This document shows, one piece after another, positions 1-11,730 of a stretch of DNA of 64,000 nucleotides. The notes under the pieces are model-generated. The model saw only the letters and a list, made by a program, of their open reading frames with translations. It was not told the DNA's origin and ran no database searches. The first letter of the stretch is position 1; the number at the start of each line of letters is the position of its first letter. A program made the translations under genes and the position numbers. The stretch lies in NCBI GenBank assembly GCA_016748015.1, contig JAAOMT010000521.1, positions 187,024-251,023 on the forward strand. The letters run 5' to 3'. Source of the DNA: Geosiphon pyriformis. Its lineage: Eukaryota; Glomeromycota; Glomeromycetes; Archaeosporales; Geosiphonaceae.

Positions 1-214
1 TCAAAAAACTGACAATTGAAAATTGTTTTTTTTTTTTTTTGGCAGTCCTGTAGCAATAGTTACGTAACTGAAGACATATCTCATCATAATGGACCCTACC
101 TTGGAAATATGATGGGTGATTGCCCTGTTGAAAATTTTCTTTAATAAATAAATAATTATATATTATATATATTATATATTGGATATTTTTATTTCTACAT
201 TGGGGGAAATCTGG

Positions 215-217
<3 letters not shown>

Positions 218-281
<64 letters not shown>

Positions 282-316
282 TTATTTTATTTTATTTTAT
301 TTTATTTTTTTTTTTT
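218..316. repeat. Poly-T tract of about 60 bases followed by ATTTT repeats
   Basis: An uninterrupted run of about 60 T is followed by several ATTTT units and a second T run. The exact length is likely to vary between copies and to be unreliable in an assembly. Confidence 0.9.
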
Positions 317-805
317 TGAAAATATAACATTTAAAAGATCGTTGAAATTTGTAAGTTTATAGGAATCTTTTTAATCTTGAAAAGAATTTTTTTATTTTGT
401 TTGATAATAAAATAATATTTCAATATCTGTCCCAAAAAATCTAGATATATTTCATTTTTTTTATTACAATTTCCTATCCTGTTTAACTATCGATTGAAAA
501 CGTTAAAATTTTTTCAGATATTTCAATAAATTCTAGTAATTCTGTTATTTAATGAAAGGATATGCTTCTTTGATATCGCTCGATCTTGAAGTTATTTTTT
601 TGCCAAAGTACATCTCACTTTATTAGACAATAACTTTTTCATTGTCTTTCAATTATTTCATTTAATTATCAAAATCAAAACTTTTGAAATGATAACTGAA
701 AAATTATTTTTTTCCTTCAAACACCATAACGTGGGGGTAAAACAATACAATACAATAACATGTCCATTTTACGTGAAACTTTATAAAAATATTTTAACGA
801 AGATC

Positions 806-935
806 GTGTGTGTGTATATGTGCGCATGTATGTGCGTATGTGCGTGTGTGCGTGTGTATGTGTGTGTGTATGTGTGTGTGTATGTGTGTGTGTATGTGTG
901 TGTGTATGTGTGTGTATGTGTGGGTGCGTGTATGT
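806..935. repeat. TG-rich minisatellite, about 10-bp period
   Basis: Alternating TG is interrupted regularly by TATG, giving an approximate 10-bp unit repeated about ten times. Both strands show open frames (Cys/Val and Thr/His repeats) that reflect the repeat and not a gene. Confidence 0.9.
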
Positions 936-2079
936 GATACTGATTCTGCTTAAACCAATAAAATACATGAAACTTAACTGTAAATACCAAAATATCAAAA
1001 ATTAAACCAATAGAATTTTTGATGACTGAATCGAGATTTTCGGGGGCTAGATTTAAAGAATCTTTTTTTTATTTTATTTTATTTTATTTTATTTTATATT
1101 GTTTCACTAAAGATCTCCTAATCGACCTTTTTGTAGAGAACATTGATTGAAAAATCTTAGTTACATGAAATTTGGAAGCTTTAAATTCATTAAAATTTTT
1201 TCATCAATTGTTTATAAAATATTTTTACAGTATTGAATTTTTATTTAAAATTCTATCACTCAAGTGAGAAATAAAATTTAATAAATTAATATACAACTAT
1301 ATTTTTTTTTTTTGGCAGTAATTTTATTAATCTTTTTATTGTTACAATTTATATATATTTTCTAATCTCAAGCTTTTTACAATTATTATTTTTTAAAAAT
1401 ATACAAATGTAGATCTTATATTCTTGGTTATAAGCATTTATATTTTTTAAATATTATAAAAAAAAATTTTTTTTTTTTTTTAAAGATATATATATTGATT
1501 AACCAAATTAAAAATGTAAAGAGAATTTTAAATCGAGTTTAAATTATTCAATAATTTTATATCATAAAAAAATTAAATAAATTCGAAAATATTTTTTTAA
1601 TGAAAAAGAAACATATATAAGTAGATGAAGAAGGAAAGAAAAAATAAAATAAAATATATCAACATTTTCTAATTATCACTTTTTTTTTTATCTTTGAAAC
1701 CAAAAGAATTGCTTCTTTAATGAAATTTATTCCCAAATTTTATCATTAAATTGTTATCTTGAACTGTGTTTAGGTATCCTTCCCTCCCTCCCCCCCCCCC
1801 AAAAAAATATATTTGATTGTCCAAAAAAGTGAAAATCTTCCTAAAATAATTAACTATTAGAAATATTTTTTTTGGTGTCTCTCAAAATACAAACCTTTTT
1901 ATTTCAAAAGATGATAAAAAATATTACAAAGCTCAAAAGTTTCATTAAAAACATAAGAAATTTTCTGTCAAGATCCATTAATTTCCAAAAATACACGTGT
2001 AATCTTTGATATTCATCAAACAAACAAACACACACACACACACACTCACACCAAACATTTCAACATCTAACAGGAAAAA

Positions 2080-3115
2080 AATTTTAAATGTAAAAAATAT
2101 TAAATAAAAACAAATTTCTTATTAATCTTATTGTCATTTTCTCTTTTAATTTTATCATTCAATTTTTATTCAAACTAATCAGTCTTTAAAAGTATCATTT
2201 TATTTAAAAAGTTTAGAGCAGGCGAATATTCATCATAACCAAAGTCAAGAATTGTATAGATCAATCTTCTCATCATCCATTCTTGGTCCTAGTCCTTCGA
2301 CATTACTCAACAATCGTGCAGTGAATAAAGTATGAACTGACAAAATATCAATGGGAAACTCGAAGCACTCAAATGATATCCTATCAAATAGAAGGACACC
2401 AATCCAGTCGATTGATTCTGGTCGACAAAAATTTGCAAACCAATTTTTTAGCTATTCGTAAGGTGGTATTTAATAGAATTATCGCTATCTTACTCACTAA
2501 AGTCGTTTCTGCAATCATCTTTGTGGGAAATTCAATTGAAGGTGGTACGTTTTACAATGAAAAAGGTTTATAAAAATTAAAACGAAAATTAATTAATTTC
2601 CCTTTGAATTTACAGCTTATGCAACAATCGTTGCACTGACATGGAAATTAAAAGTAATTTTGATGGATGAACTTTGGTAAATATTCTAATATTATATTTT
2701 CTTACTTGTACATCTCAGTCACTACATTCGGTGCCCCGAGGGTTAGTAACTTTCTATTTACCTGACTGGTCAACCAACTATTGAAAGTTCAACGAATCAC
2801 CTATTTTAACGATCACTTTCCACATTTTTCACCGCGTGAGGTTGGAAATTTCTTTTTGGAACATTTTGTGACAGAGTATTGTATCTTGCCAAGATCATGT
2901 TAATGTTCAACAGAAAAAAAAATGAGATTAACATTGTTACTGATGGCTAGATGTCAATTAAATCCAACTTCTTTTTATTATTTTTTTGATTTTCAAAGTA
3001 ATGCAATGCTGGTCAGTCAATTGATAATGTACCCAGGTGATTTTATACATAAAGGACCATATTTTGGATTAACAATGAATGATTGCAAATATATTAAGTC
3101 TAGTCAATTTTGACT
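2080..3115 (+). pseudogene. P1: decayed class 3 lipase-like gene
   Basis: This is a broken copy of the A/D lipase-like gene. A partial exon 1 (from about 2220), exon 3 (about 2335-2556), pieces of exon 4 (about 2616-2900) and exon 5 (about 2998-3090) can be aligned by eye with gene A. Exon 2 is missing. Exon 4 carries an in-frame TAA where A has a Glu codon after the Ser-Cys pair, and about 100 bp following it are deleted. The nucleophile motif reads G-N-S-I-E-G-G: Ser is present, but the preceding His and following Gly are changed. Its 3' flank (about 3120-3480) matches the 3' flank of gene A (about 7020-7490), so P1 and A look like an old tandem duplicate. Confidence 0.85.
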
Positions 3116-5351
3116 AATTATTGAAATTCAAAATTAATATTCAAAATTTAAAAATAGGCAAATCTTTTAAATATAATTTTATCATTTCACATGACTTGCA
3201 AATCTGCATATTTTAATTAATAAATTTTTGATATCACCCCTTCTATTGATCTATATATAGACTTTTGAAAACTTTAATTAATTAAACATTTTAATTAAGA
3301 ATCATAATAAAGAATACAGTCATGGGATTATTAAACTTATTCGATTCATGATCACCCATAATCAAATCTAAAACAACCTTCTAATTTTAGAATAATATAT
3401 ATATACATATTATTTCGAAAAATAGATTATTATAATGATTCTTATACAAATTGAAATTTAATTTTGACATAATAACAGCTTTATTAATTTTTGTTAAAAA
3501 TCGTAATTTTGAGAATAATTGCATCAGCTGATTATATTTATGTGGCCTTTGTTCTTTTATTATTTTCTAGTATTTGTTAGCTTGTTACTTTGATTTATAA
3601 CAATATTGAAATTTATATTGAAATTTTTGAAATCATTTATTTTTACAAATTTGTATCGAAAATTCATAAATAATTTATTAAATATTTTACTAATAATTTT
3701 TAATTTAGTTTAAATTTGCTTTTTATTTTAATTAAAAAATAACAGAAATAATTATAAATTTTATTAGATTTCTTTTTAATTTAAAATCATGATTTTAGAA
3801 TTGACTCATCTTTTATTATAAAATATATGTTTTGATAAATTTTTAGCTTTAAATGAATAAATGATTAACAAAAGATAATTTTTTTTTAATTAAAATATCT
3901 AATTTAAAAACTTTTTTATGTTATTTATTTATAATTCTTGGCAAAAAATACTGTCTTGAAATTCTCAATTTGTAATATTAAATTCTAAAATACAAAAAAA
4001 ACTTTGAATGATTAAACCTAAATGCAAATAACATTTTTTTTAAAAAGACTGGTTCAAATGGCAGATAAATTTGGTTGTTTATGATGTTTCAAGTAGAGGA
4101 AATATATTTTTGGCTAATTACAGAACCTATCATTGAAAACAATCTTTTTTTTTTTATTTTTTACAGATATATTTGAGATTTAAATTCTACTAATAACAGT
4201 TGTTCTTAATTATAAAAAAAGATATGACATTAATTTACGTTCAAGAACCATTGTTCAAATTGAAAATCAAGTTTTATAAAATTTTTAACATTTTAAAAGA
4301 TCGAGAAATTTATATAAGGTGTAGCCTGCTCCTTATCGAATCGATCTATCTTCTATTAACCTCTAATAAATATTCTCAAGTCTCTTTATTTCTTTATATT
4401 TGATTTGTGTTTTGATTAAAGTTTTAAAGTTATAAATATTTAACTTCAATTAATTATAAAGGATTTTTAAGGGATGTTGTTTGAAGGTAAAAGTCATGAA
4501 CTAGGCGAAAAATAAATCTGGCAAATTTAGATGAGTATTTTTTTGACAATAATTTTATTAGTCTTTTTGTTACAAAATATTAATTATGTTATTTCAAGCT
4601 CCTTACAATTAATATTTATTTAAGATACATAAGTAATCTTATGTCCTTGGTTATAAAAAATAGTTTTTATTCTGAAAATAGATGATCATAAATTGGATAT
4701 CAGGAAATTTTGATTCTTTTGAATTAAACTTATCAAGATAAAAATGTTTTTATCTCTATTTTCCATTTTTTGTTGAAACTTATTAAAATGCCTTATTCGC
4801 TTTTAATATGTATGGCTCTATTGTAAATTTTTTAAATAAAAATATTGATTTATGTTTAATTAATGTTAACTTTGAATTTGAAATAGAACATTTACTCATC
4901 ATGTCTTTTAAAAAGAAAGGTAAATGTTTCTTTATATTTAAATCGGGAGTATTGCTTTTATCATCTTAAGCTGTGTTTTAAAATATTTGACTATTAGAAA
5001 TATTTTTTTGGTATTTCACAAATGCAAGCTTTCATTTATTGATTTCTTTCCCTAGCTTTTTGGATATTGGTTGAGTCAGTTTTGGACTATAGATTGATTT
5101 TTTCATTGGATAGAGAAACTGATTCTCATGCATCTAATTTTTTCAAGTTAAAAAAAATTAACATTACTTTTTTTCTCAAATTGTAGCCTTTATTTTCATT
5201 AGTTCCGAGACCTTTCGCATTTGTTCGCAAGAAGATCCTTGATGTCTGTCAAACAAACAGACCCCGATCGTACATTCCGTGTGTTTATATAAATAACTTT
5301 TATTTTTTTGGTTTCCGAATACTTCAAGATCTAGCAGGAAAAAAATTTGAA
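3116..5351. other. Non-coding flank, partly inside the left inverted-repeat arm
   Basis: No gene is seen. From about 3990 onward the sequence is the reverse complement of the stretch ending near 22655. A small open frame at 4200-4403 has AT-driven composition and no recognisable motif. Confidence 0.6.
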
Positions 5352-6913
5352 ATGTACAAAATTTTCAATACCACAAATTTCTTAATAATATTATTGATAT
5401 TTTCCCTTTTAATTTTATTCTATAAAAGTTTTTCAATTTTTATTCAAACTCATCAATCTTTAAAAGTACAATTTTTATCATGGCCGAGTTTAAAAAGTTT
5501 GAAACAGGCGAATATACATTATAATCTAAGTCAAGAATTTTATAAATCAATCTTATCATCAATCCCTGGTCCTGGTCCTATTTCCTCGATATTACTCAAT
5601 AATCGTGCATTGAATGGAAAATCAAAACAATTGATTGATCTTAAACAGGATATTAATTTTTTTCGTGAATTAAAGTTGACGGCGCATTACGCCAATCTTA
5701 TATATTGCCCAGCGGACGGAATACCACCGGCAAATCCTAATAGCCGTTTGGAAGGTTTTAAATTATTTAGTTAAATTTGAAAATTATAAAAGGCTAATTT
5801 AATTAGTCTTGTTATTCTATCTTGAAGTTGGTATGGATTTAGAAGAATTCAGCAGAACATTGATTGTATACTTTAAGGGTAACAAAATTTATGTAAATCA
5901 AAATTTTCATCATCATCAACAACAAATTCTAATGAAATGAGAAATAATATGTTGAATTATTTAATTCACTAATCAAAGGACCTGAACTGACAAAAAATCA
6001 ATGGGCAACTCGAAGCACTCAACTAATACCCTATCAAATAGAAGATATCCAATCCAATCAATTGATTCTGGTCGAGAAAGATTGGCAAACCGAATATTCA
6101 GCTGTTCATCCGTTGGTATTTAGTACAATTATCAATGCGCTAATCGTCAGATTAAATGGTCAATCGCCAATTCAGAGAATCTTCTTTGTGGGACATGCAA
6201 TTGGTGGTGGTACGTTTTACAATGAAAAAAAATTAAAAAAATTTATAGAAAAAATTATTGATTTTCCAAAAAAAATTTACAGCTTATGCAACAATTGCTG
6301 GACTGACATGGAGAATTGAATCATTTTTGATGGACAGTCTTCATAATTATCCTCAAATTCAATTTTCTGCCTTGAAAATCTCAGCCATTACATTCGGTGC
6401 CCCGAGGGTTGGTAATGTTGTATTTGCCCGACTGGTCAACCAACTATTGAAAGTTCAACGAATAACTTATTTTAACGATCACGTTCCACATTTCCCCCCG
6501 CATGAGGTTGGAAATAACCTTTTGGAACATTTTGAGACAGAATATTGGATCTTGCCAAGTTCATGTGAGTGTTTAACAGAGGATAATAATGGAGAATATT
6601 CATTCTATGAGTGTAGGGGGTTTGACTATGGCGAAAAAAATTGGAAATACCATGATGAGTTATTTCCTAAAATCACGTTCCCGAATGGGGAAATGATTAT
6701 GTCTGGAGAAAATGAGGTTAGTCTTGATTAATCTCGTTACTGATGGCTAGAGGTCAATTAAAGCCAACTTCTTTTTATAATTTTTTATTTTCAAAGGAAT
6801 GCAATGCTGCTCAGTCAATCGATAATGTAACGGGTGATTTTATACATAAAGGACCATATTTTGGGGTAACAATGAATGATTGTAGTCCGAATAATATTCA
6901 ATTAAATCTTTGA
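5352..6913 (+). CDS. Lipase-like protein A (class 3 fold, Ser nucleophile replaced by Ala)
   Basis: Class 3 lipases hydrolyse acylglycerols with a Ser-Asp-His triad. Five exons are predicted: 5352-5754, 5828-5878, 5979-6209, 6283-6716 and 6797-6913. All junctions are GT-AG with consistent phase, giving 411 aa. Residues 9-27 form a hydrophobic segment (signal peptide or signal anchor), so it probably acts in the secretory pathway or at the cell surface. The motif is G-H-A-I-G-G, so the nucleophile position is Ala225 (codon 6197-6199). ITFGAPRVGN, Asp294 (FNDHVPHFPP) and His311 (EHFETEYW) are kept. A Cys-bearing C-terminal tail (ECNAAQSIDN, MNDC) is shared by all five paralogues. Hydrolysis by the usual mechanism is not expected. 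A binding or pseudoenzyme role is inference. Gene D is its inverted duplicate. Confidence 0.85.
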
Positions 6914-7559
6914 TGTTTGATTTTTGATTTTTATGGTACTTTTGAAATTCCAACTTATAAAAATACTTGAAAATTACACTAATTCGGTAAGAATGATTTA
7001 AATTAGAAAAGCAGCATTCAAATATAATAAGTCTAGTTAATTTTAACTAAATATCGAAATTGAAAAACTTGGCAAAGCAATCTTTGATTAAAAATCAATA
7101 TTCTAAATATAATAAAAATTTGATTTTAATATTTCACATGACTTGAATAACTTTTGAAAGTTTATTTTAACTAAAGCAAATTTGCATATTTTTGATATTA
7201 CCACTCCTATTAATCTATATAGACTTTTGAAAACTTTAATTAATTAAAGACAAACCAAGATTCTTTAAACATTCTGAAAATGTCGTAATTAAAGATCATA
7301 TTAAAGAATTCAGTCATTGGATTATTAAACTTATTCGATCCATGATCACCCATAATCAAATCTAAAACAACCTTCTTCTAGCTTTAGAATTTATGAAAAT
7401 AATATATTTACGTGTCATTTCGAATATTCCTTTGAAAAATAATTTATTAAAATGATTCTTAAACAAACTGAAATTTCATTTTGACATAATAATTTCCTCA
7501 AAAAAGCTCCAAACAATTATCTCAAAACTTCTCATATGTTTTTTCCTAATTTTACAAAG

Positions 7560-8475
7560 TGTACTAACTACCCTGATATCCACAATGGCCTTCCAATTGG
7601 ATATCTTGCATGAATGGCACGACATAGCTTATATGCCAATATGGGTATTGTGTTGTGAATCATGGAATCGAACATCTTATAGCTGAAGATGTGATTTTAA
7701 GAAAAATAGAAAAGATTAATTTATGAATAAGGTTTACTATCAAATTACTCACCGAATTTTAAATTCATCCTGTAGCTAATGGGTAAGAAACTTGAACTCA
7801 GGAGATATAATAATTTATTTCAAAGATGATTTATTAAAAGCTCAACTTCCACAAGACATAATTCCCTAGTTATATTTATTGTCGACCGATTGTCTTTGAA
7901 TCCTTCTCTCCAGATTAATCATTTATGGTTTAACCAAGTGTTAAGCATAGAAGATAAATATTTAGTAAAATTTGCTAGCTCTTATTTGAATAAAATCGGG
8001 CAAAAATATACTTAATTGGATATGGTGTTGGAGGAGGTGAGATGAGTGAATTGATTAATGAGTTAAGGTTTATAATTAATAGTAAAAAATTTTAAATCAA
8101 CCTATGCGATCTCGGCACTTTTATGGAAAATCGATAACCACCCGAAATATCTCTGAAATTTTTTAGTTCATCATAAGACAGAGTTTTAGCTAGGAAAGAC
8201 ATCTTGTTTACAAGATGTGCCAGAGATTTATAGGCTTACTCTGTTTTTTTATAAAGGTTATTATTGGGAAAGAAATGAGCTTTCAATAAATAATTTACAT
8301 CCTAGTAGAGCAAGTTTTGGTGAAAACGAGGTATGTTTTGTTCAAAAGGAATCCATTAAAATTTTTTACATATATTTCTATTTGCATCTGAAATTGATTC
8401 TCATTTTTTAGAAATGTAATTCAGGACAAACAATTCTGATGACCATATTTTGGTGTAACGATGAATTATCTCAAT
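7560..8475 (+). pseudogene. P2: decayed lipase-like copy related to gene C
   Basis: This is a broken relative of gene C. Exon 1 sequence is at about 7575-7695. A fused exon 2/3 with no intron between is at about 7795-8045, exon 4 remnants are at about 8100-8330 and exon 5 is near 8411-8470. Several in-frame stops are present. The part of exon 4 that would hold TFGxPRxGN and the catalytic Asp is deleted. The motif region reads G-Y-G-V-G-G. It lies downstream of A as C lies downstream of D, which supports the inverted duplication. Confidence 0.8.
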
Positions 8476-8489
8476 ATAAAAAATTTAAG

Positions 8490-9597
8490 TGTTTGAAGAT
8501 CTAATATTTAATTTCAGATTGAATTAGTATTCAATTTCTTTGGGTCAAAATAAATTTTATATTATATATATAATTTCTTGATTTGATTAATATTATTTAT
8601 TTCATATATTTTAATTTTTTTTTAATTTGTTATAATTTGATAATATTAATTCTGTTGAGTTTTTTATATAATCTAATTTTTTATTTTTTAAATATTTTAA
8701 TATGTATATATATATATATATAATCAAAGAGTACAAACAATTGTAAATCTAAAATATGTGTTAAAGTTCTTCAGTTCATTAATTAATACAAAGTGGTATT
8801 TTAAATGCTAAAATATATGTGATTTAAAATAAATAATATTATATTACTATTGGCTAATAAGCTTTTACTTAATATTAAAAACTTTACCAAAAACACTCAG
8901 ATTATTTTTAATATTATTTAAAGTAATTTTAAGAAAATATATTAAAAAAAGCAATAACAATAAAAACAAAACTAGACACAAAACCACAAAAAGCTTTGTA
9001 ATTTTAAGAATAAAAAGAGAAAATAATTTAATAAACTTAAATTTTGTACAATAATATTTAAAAAAGCTTAAATACAAACTTTATATGAAAATATTTTACA
9101 TTATTTTTATTAATGATTTTAGTTTTAACATAAGCCAAAAAATATTATTAGATATTAAAATAAAAACCACTTATTTAAAAAACTTTTGATATTTTATAAT
9201 AATTTTTAACTATCATCAGAAACAACATTTTTTTAAAAAAAAAAAAGTGTTTTAGTTTCTAGTTAATCAGTTCAATTTTTTATATCAAATAATCCAATAA
9301 ATAAATTAATAGAAGTTATATAGAAAAAAATAATTTTTTTAGCTTTTAGAAATGGTAATAATTGACTAAAATTCAACACATTAGAAAACAATACCAAATA
9401 CAAAAAAATTTATAATTAACTTGAAAAAAGATAAAAGAATTGTTTTTTACTATTTCGGCTTTTTTTGTCATTTGAGCGACTAAAAGAAGAAAATAACAGC
9501 TTGTTTACCAGCTTATAATTGAAAACCCCGAGGCTTTTTAAGATGGTAATAATTATACTAAGACTATTTTTAATGTGTCACTTTGAAGAGACTTCAG
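8490..9597. other. AT-rich stretch with no gene seen
   Basis: AT microsatellite near 8701-8722, poly-A and poly-T patches, and no conserved motif. The open frame on the minus strand at 8865-9077 is Leu/Phe/Ile-rich and fits AT composition better than a gene. Confidence 0.6.
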
Positions 9598-10646
9598 AAG
9601 AAGAAATATTTTAATTTAAAGCCAAAAAAAAATGCTTTTAGTTTTTTTTACTCTTTGCTCCAGTTGTGGTATAAAATTACAAAAGAAAAAGGGCTTTTTA
9701 TCTTTTATTTTCATTTTTATATTAAATGTTTTATTAAATATACTTATTATAATTTTTAAATTATTTATAATTAATAATATAATATTATAATATAATTTAC
9801 AAGCATTCTTAAATCTTGTTATATATATTTAAATATTGACAAAGCTAATATGTAGCAATTTTTAAAATTATTATTCTAAATAAAAAAATTAAAGATTAAA
9901 TATTATAAATAATGTATAATTAACAAAAATTAACATGAAATTATGATGAAATTTTATATACAGACTACAAAAAAGTTTTGAGTTAATATTTTGATGTAAA
10001 TTACAAAATAAATAAATTAATAAAAATAAAAATATTTATTTAATAAATCTTAAAAAATTGCATAATACTGTTATGTTTATTTATTATTATTTTATTTAAA
10101 ATAATTCTTAATTTAATTGCTAAATAAATTATCGGTTTTTTATAAAACACGATTTCAAATTAAAAATTTTTTGCTTAATAACAAATTAATTTGGCAAACT
10201 CTAAATCTGATTCTTTATTTATAGTTAAAAATGGTTATTATGGAGAAAATGTAAAGTTTACCTAAATAAGATAAGGTAAAAGGGGGTAATTTGGAAAATC
10301 AAGGTTTTAGCAAAATAAAATTCGCATGCGAGAATAAAACCCATGAAAGTATGTCATTTTGATACAATCCACCACAAAATTATTAACTTCGAAACAATAC
10401 AAATACCTTACGAAACTCCAAGAAATTCGAATTTAAGCTCTTCGGCTTAAGTGCATGAAATAAATATTATTAGATAACTCAAAATATAGGTCAAAGAGAT
10501 TAACAATGATTATTTCTAAACACTTTTTTCTGTGTAACCTTAGATTTTTAACCAAATTCTCTTTTATTTTATATTTTATACGATATTAAATAATATGATA
10601 TATTTGTTAAATTCAAATTGTATGACTTATTTTTTTGACTTTAAAC
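9598..10646 (+). repeat. R-block copy 1 (matches 41948-42984, same orientation)
   Basis: About 1.05 kb closely matches 41948-42984 in direct orientation with small indels. In the second copy the block runs straight into a pogo-like transposase relic. Here it stops about 20 bp before the conserved 5' flank of a Sel1 gene. It is probably the 5' part of a transposon or a flank carried with it. No coding potential is seen inside. Confidence 0.8.
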
Positions 10647-10666
10647 AAACAGATAATGTATTTCCA

Positions 10667-10998
10667 GAAGTTTTGTCAAAAAAAGTCATATCAATGAGCT
10701 ATTGAAATAAGAAATCACCAATCAAAAGTGTAGGTTTTCATTTAAATTGACAATTAGACAATCATAGCCTCTACGCCCTTTACAGTTATTCGATCTCCAC
10801 CCGTTTAAGCAATTTAAATGAGGGATTGAAGTCGCGTCTATTTTCAGAACTTTCTAGCATTTCAGATTTCTTCAAGACCTAGCCTTTTCGGGATTGTGTG
10901 CAAACCTTATTTATTAGCAAGACGAACTCTTTAAAAATTCTTCCTTGCCCTTACAAAATATTTCAAGTTTGACAATCCATTTTTGTTACTTGAAAATA
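10667..10998 (+). promoter_or_regulatory. Conserved 5' flank of Sel1 gene (copy 1)
   Basis: About 330 bp upstream of the start codon nearly match, in inverted orientation, the flank at 40289-40624. A diverged trace of the same region (the words TCCCGAAAA, GCTAGG and TTCTGAAAATAGAC) also precedes the Sel1 pseudogene near 32510-32565. This probably contains promoter and 5' leader; no specific factor site is recognised. Confidence 0.5.
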
Positions 10999-11730
10999 AT
11001 GTCTTCAACTTCATCAAACGAAAATGCAACTTCACCCCTCGATTGGTTAGAAGGAGCATTTATTGTCATCAATGAAAATTTGGCCCTATTTCCAGCTAGT
11101 GAATATTCAAAAGTTGCTGACTTGGTGAAAAAATATCTTGTACACAATCAGAAAACACCTGAAAACTTATTCAATTATTTGGATAATAAAAGTTCAAAGC
11201 GTTCAATAGACTATATTTTGTTCGGCTTTTGTTCAGAGCATGGGATTGGAACTGTTCCCAATTTCACAAAAGCATTTTTAGAATTCCAGAAAGCAGCGAA
11301 TTCAAAAGATTCTCTTGGACAATTCTTCTTAGGACATTGTTATGAAAAGGGAATTGGTACCTCTCAAGATCAAGAAAAAGCATTTGAACTCTATTCAAAA
11401 GCAGCAGAGGCGGGAGATACGACTGCACAAAGATCTTTTGGAAATTGTTATTTTTATGGATGGGGAACAAAGAAAAATTACGAAAAAGCCTTTGAACTCT
11501 ATTCAAAAGCAGCAGAGGCGGGTAATACACTTGGACAATACAATCTTGCAATTTGTTATGCTAATGGATGGGGAACAAAGAAAAATGACGAAAAAGCATT
11601 TGACCTCTATTCAAAAGCAGCAGAGGTGGGAAATACGACTGCACAAAGATCTTTTGGAAATTGTTATTTTTATGGATGGGGAACAAAGAAAAATCACGAA
11701 AAAGCATTTGAACTCTATTCAAACTCATAA
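10999..11730 (+). CDS. Sel1-repeat protein, short copy (243 aa)
   Basis: The single-exon frame starts at the ATG shared with the second copy (MSSTSSNENATS); an upstream in-frame ATG at 10945 is not shared. After about 75 N-terminal residues come five Sel1 units of 36 aa (consensus xAQYNLxxCYxxGxGTxKNxEKAFELYSKAAEAGNT, here described only by pattern). Sel1 units form alpha-alpha hairpin solenoids that act as protein-protein scaffolds. Beyond about 11723 similarity to the long copy (39062-40288) ends in mid-unit, after the residues FELYS, and a stop follows two codons later. The protein is therefore probably truncated at a duplication breakpoint. Units 3 and 5 are almost identical, suggesting recent unit duplication. 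The partner is unknown. Confidence 0.85.
   Translation: MSSTSSNENATSPLDWLEGAFIVINENLALFPASEYSKVADLVKKYLVHNQKTPENLFNYLDNKSSKRSIDYILFGFCSEHGIGTVPNFTKAFLEFQKAANSKDSLGQFFLGHCYEKGIGTSQDQEKAFELYSKAAEAGDTTAQRSFGNCYFYGWGTKKNYEKAFELYSKAAEAGNTLGQYNLAICYANGWGTKKNDEKAFDLYSKAAEVGNTTAQRSFGNCYFYGWGTKKNHEKAFELYSNS

Larger units (their letters stand above)
1..2079. other. Gene-free AT-rich low-complexity stretch
   Basis: No convincing coding region is visible. The stretch is dominated by homopolymer T and A runs, ATTTT runs near 280-316 and 1068-1098, a TG-rich minisatellite, and a short CA run near 2030-2045. Open frames across the TG tract are artefacts of the repeat. Confidence 0.7.
3990..8490 (+). repeat. 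Left arm of large imperfect inverted duplication
   Basis: This arm contains gene A and pseudogene P2. It aligns in reverse orientation with about 17527-22655, which contains C and D. Matching tracts include 4030-4180 with 22500-22615, gene A with gene D, 7060-7260 with 19080-19210, and P2 with C. Small indels and diverged patches interrupt the match. The outer boundary is clear near 3992/22653, where similarity stops abruptly. Confidence 0.8.

Noticed and set aside
689-1005. Overlapping open frames on both strands with Cys/Val or Thr/His repeats
   Set aside because: They are translations of the TG minisatellite; no unique protein sequence outside the repeat.
2022-2056. CA repeat considered as a CRISPR-like or ordered array
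   Set aside because: It is a simple dinucleotide run without spacers. No CRISPR array was seen anywhere in the window.
6191-6214. Reading the motif in genes A-E as GHxxGGG followed by TFYNEKK
   Set aside because: The GGT after the second Gly codon is the splice donor. After splicing the motif continues as GG-A-Y-A, matching class 3 lipases (GGA-L-A).
11264-11551. Antisense frame over the Sel1 gene, repeated antisense at 39412-40023
   Set aside because: It is the mirror of the Sel1 repeats in another frame; periodicity comes from the sense repeats.
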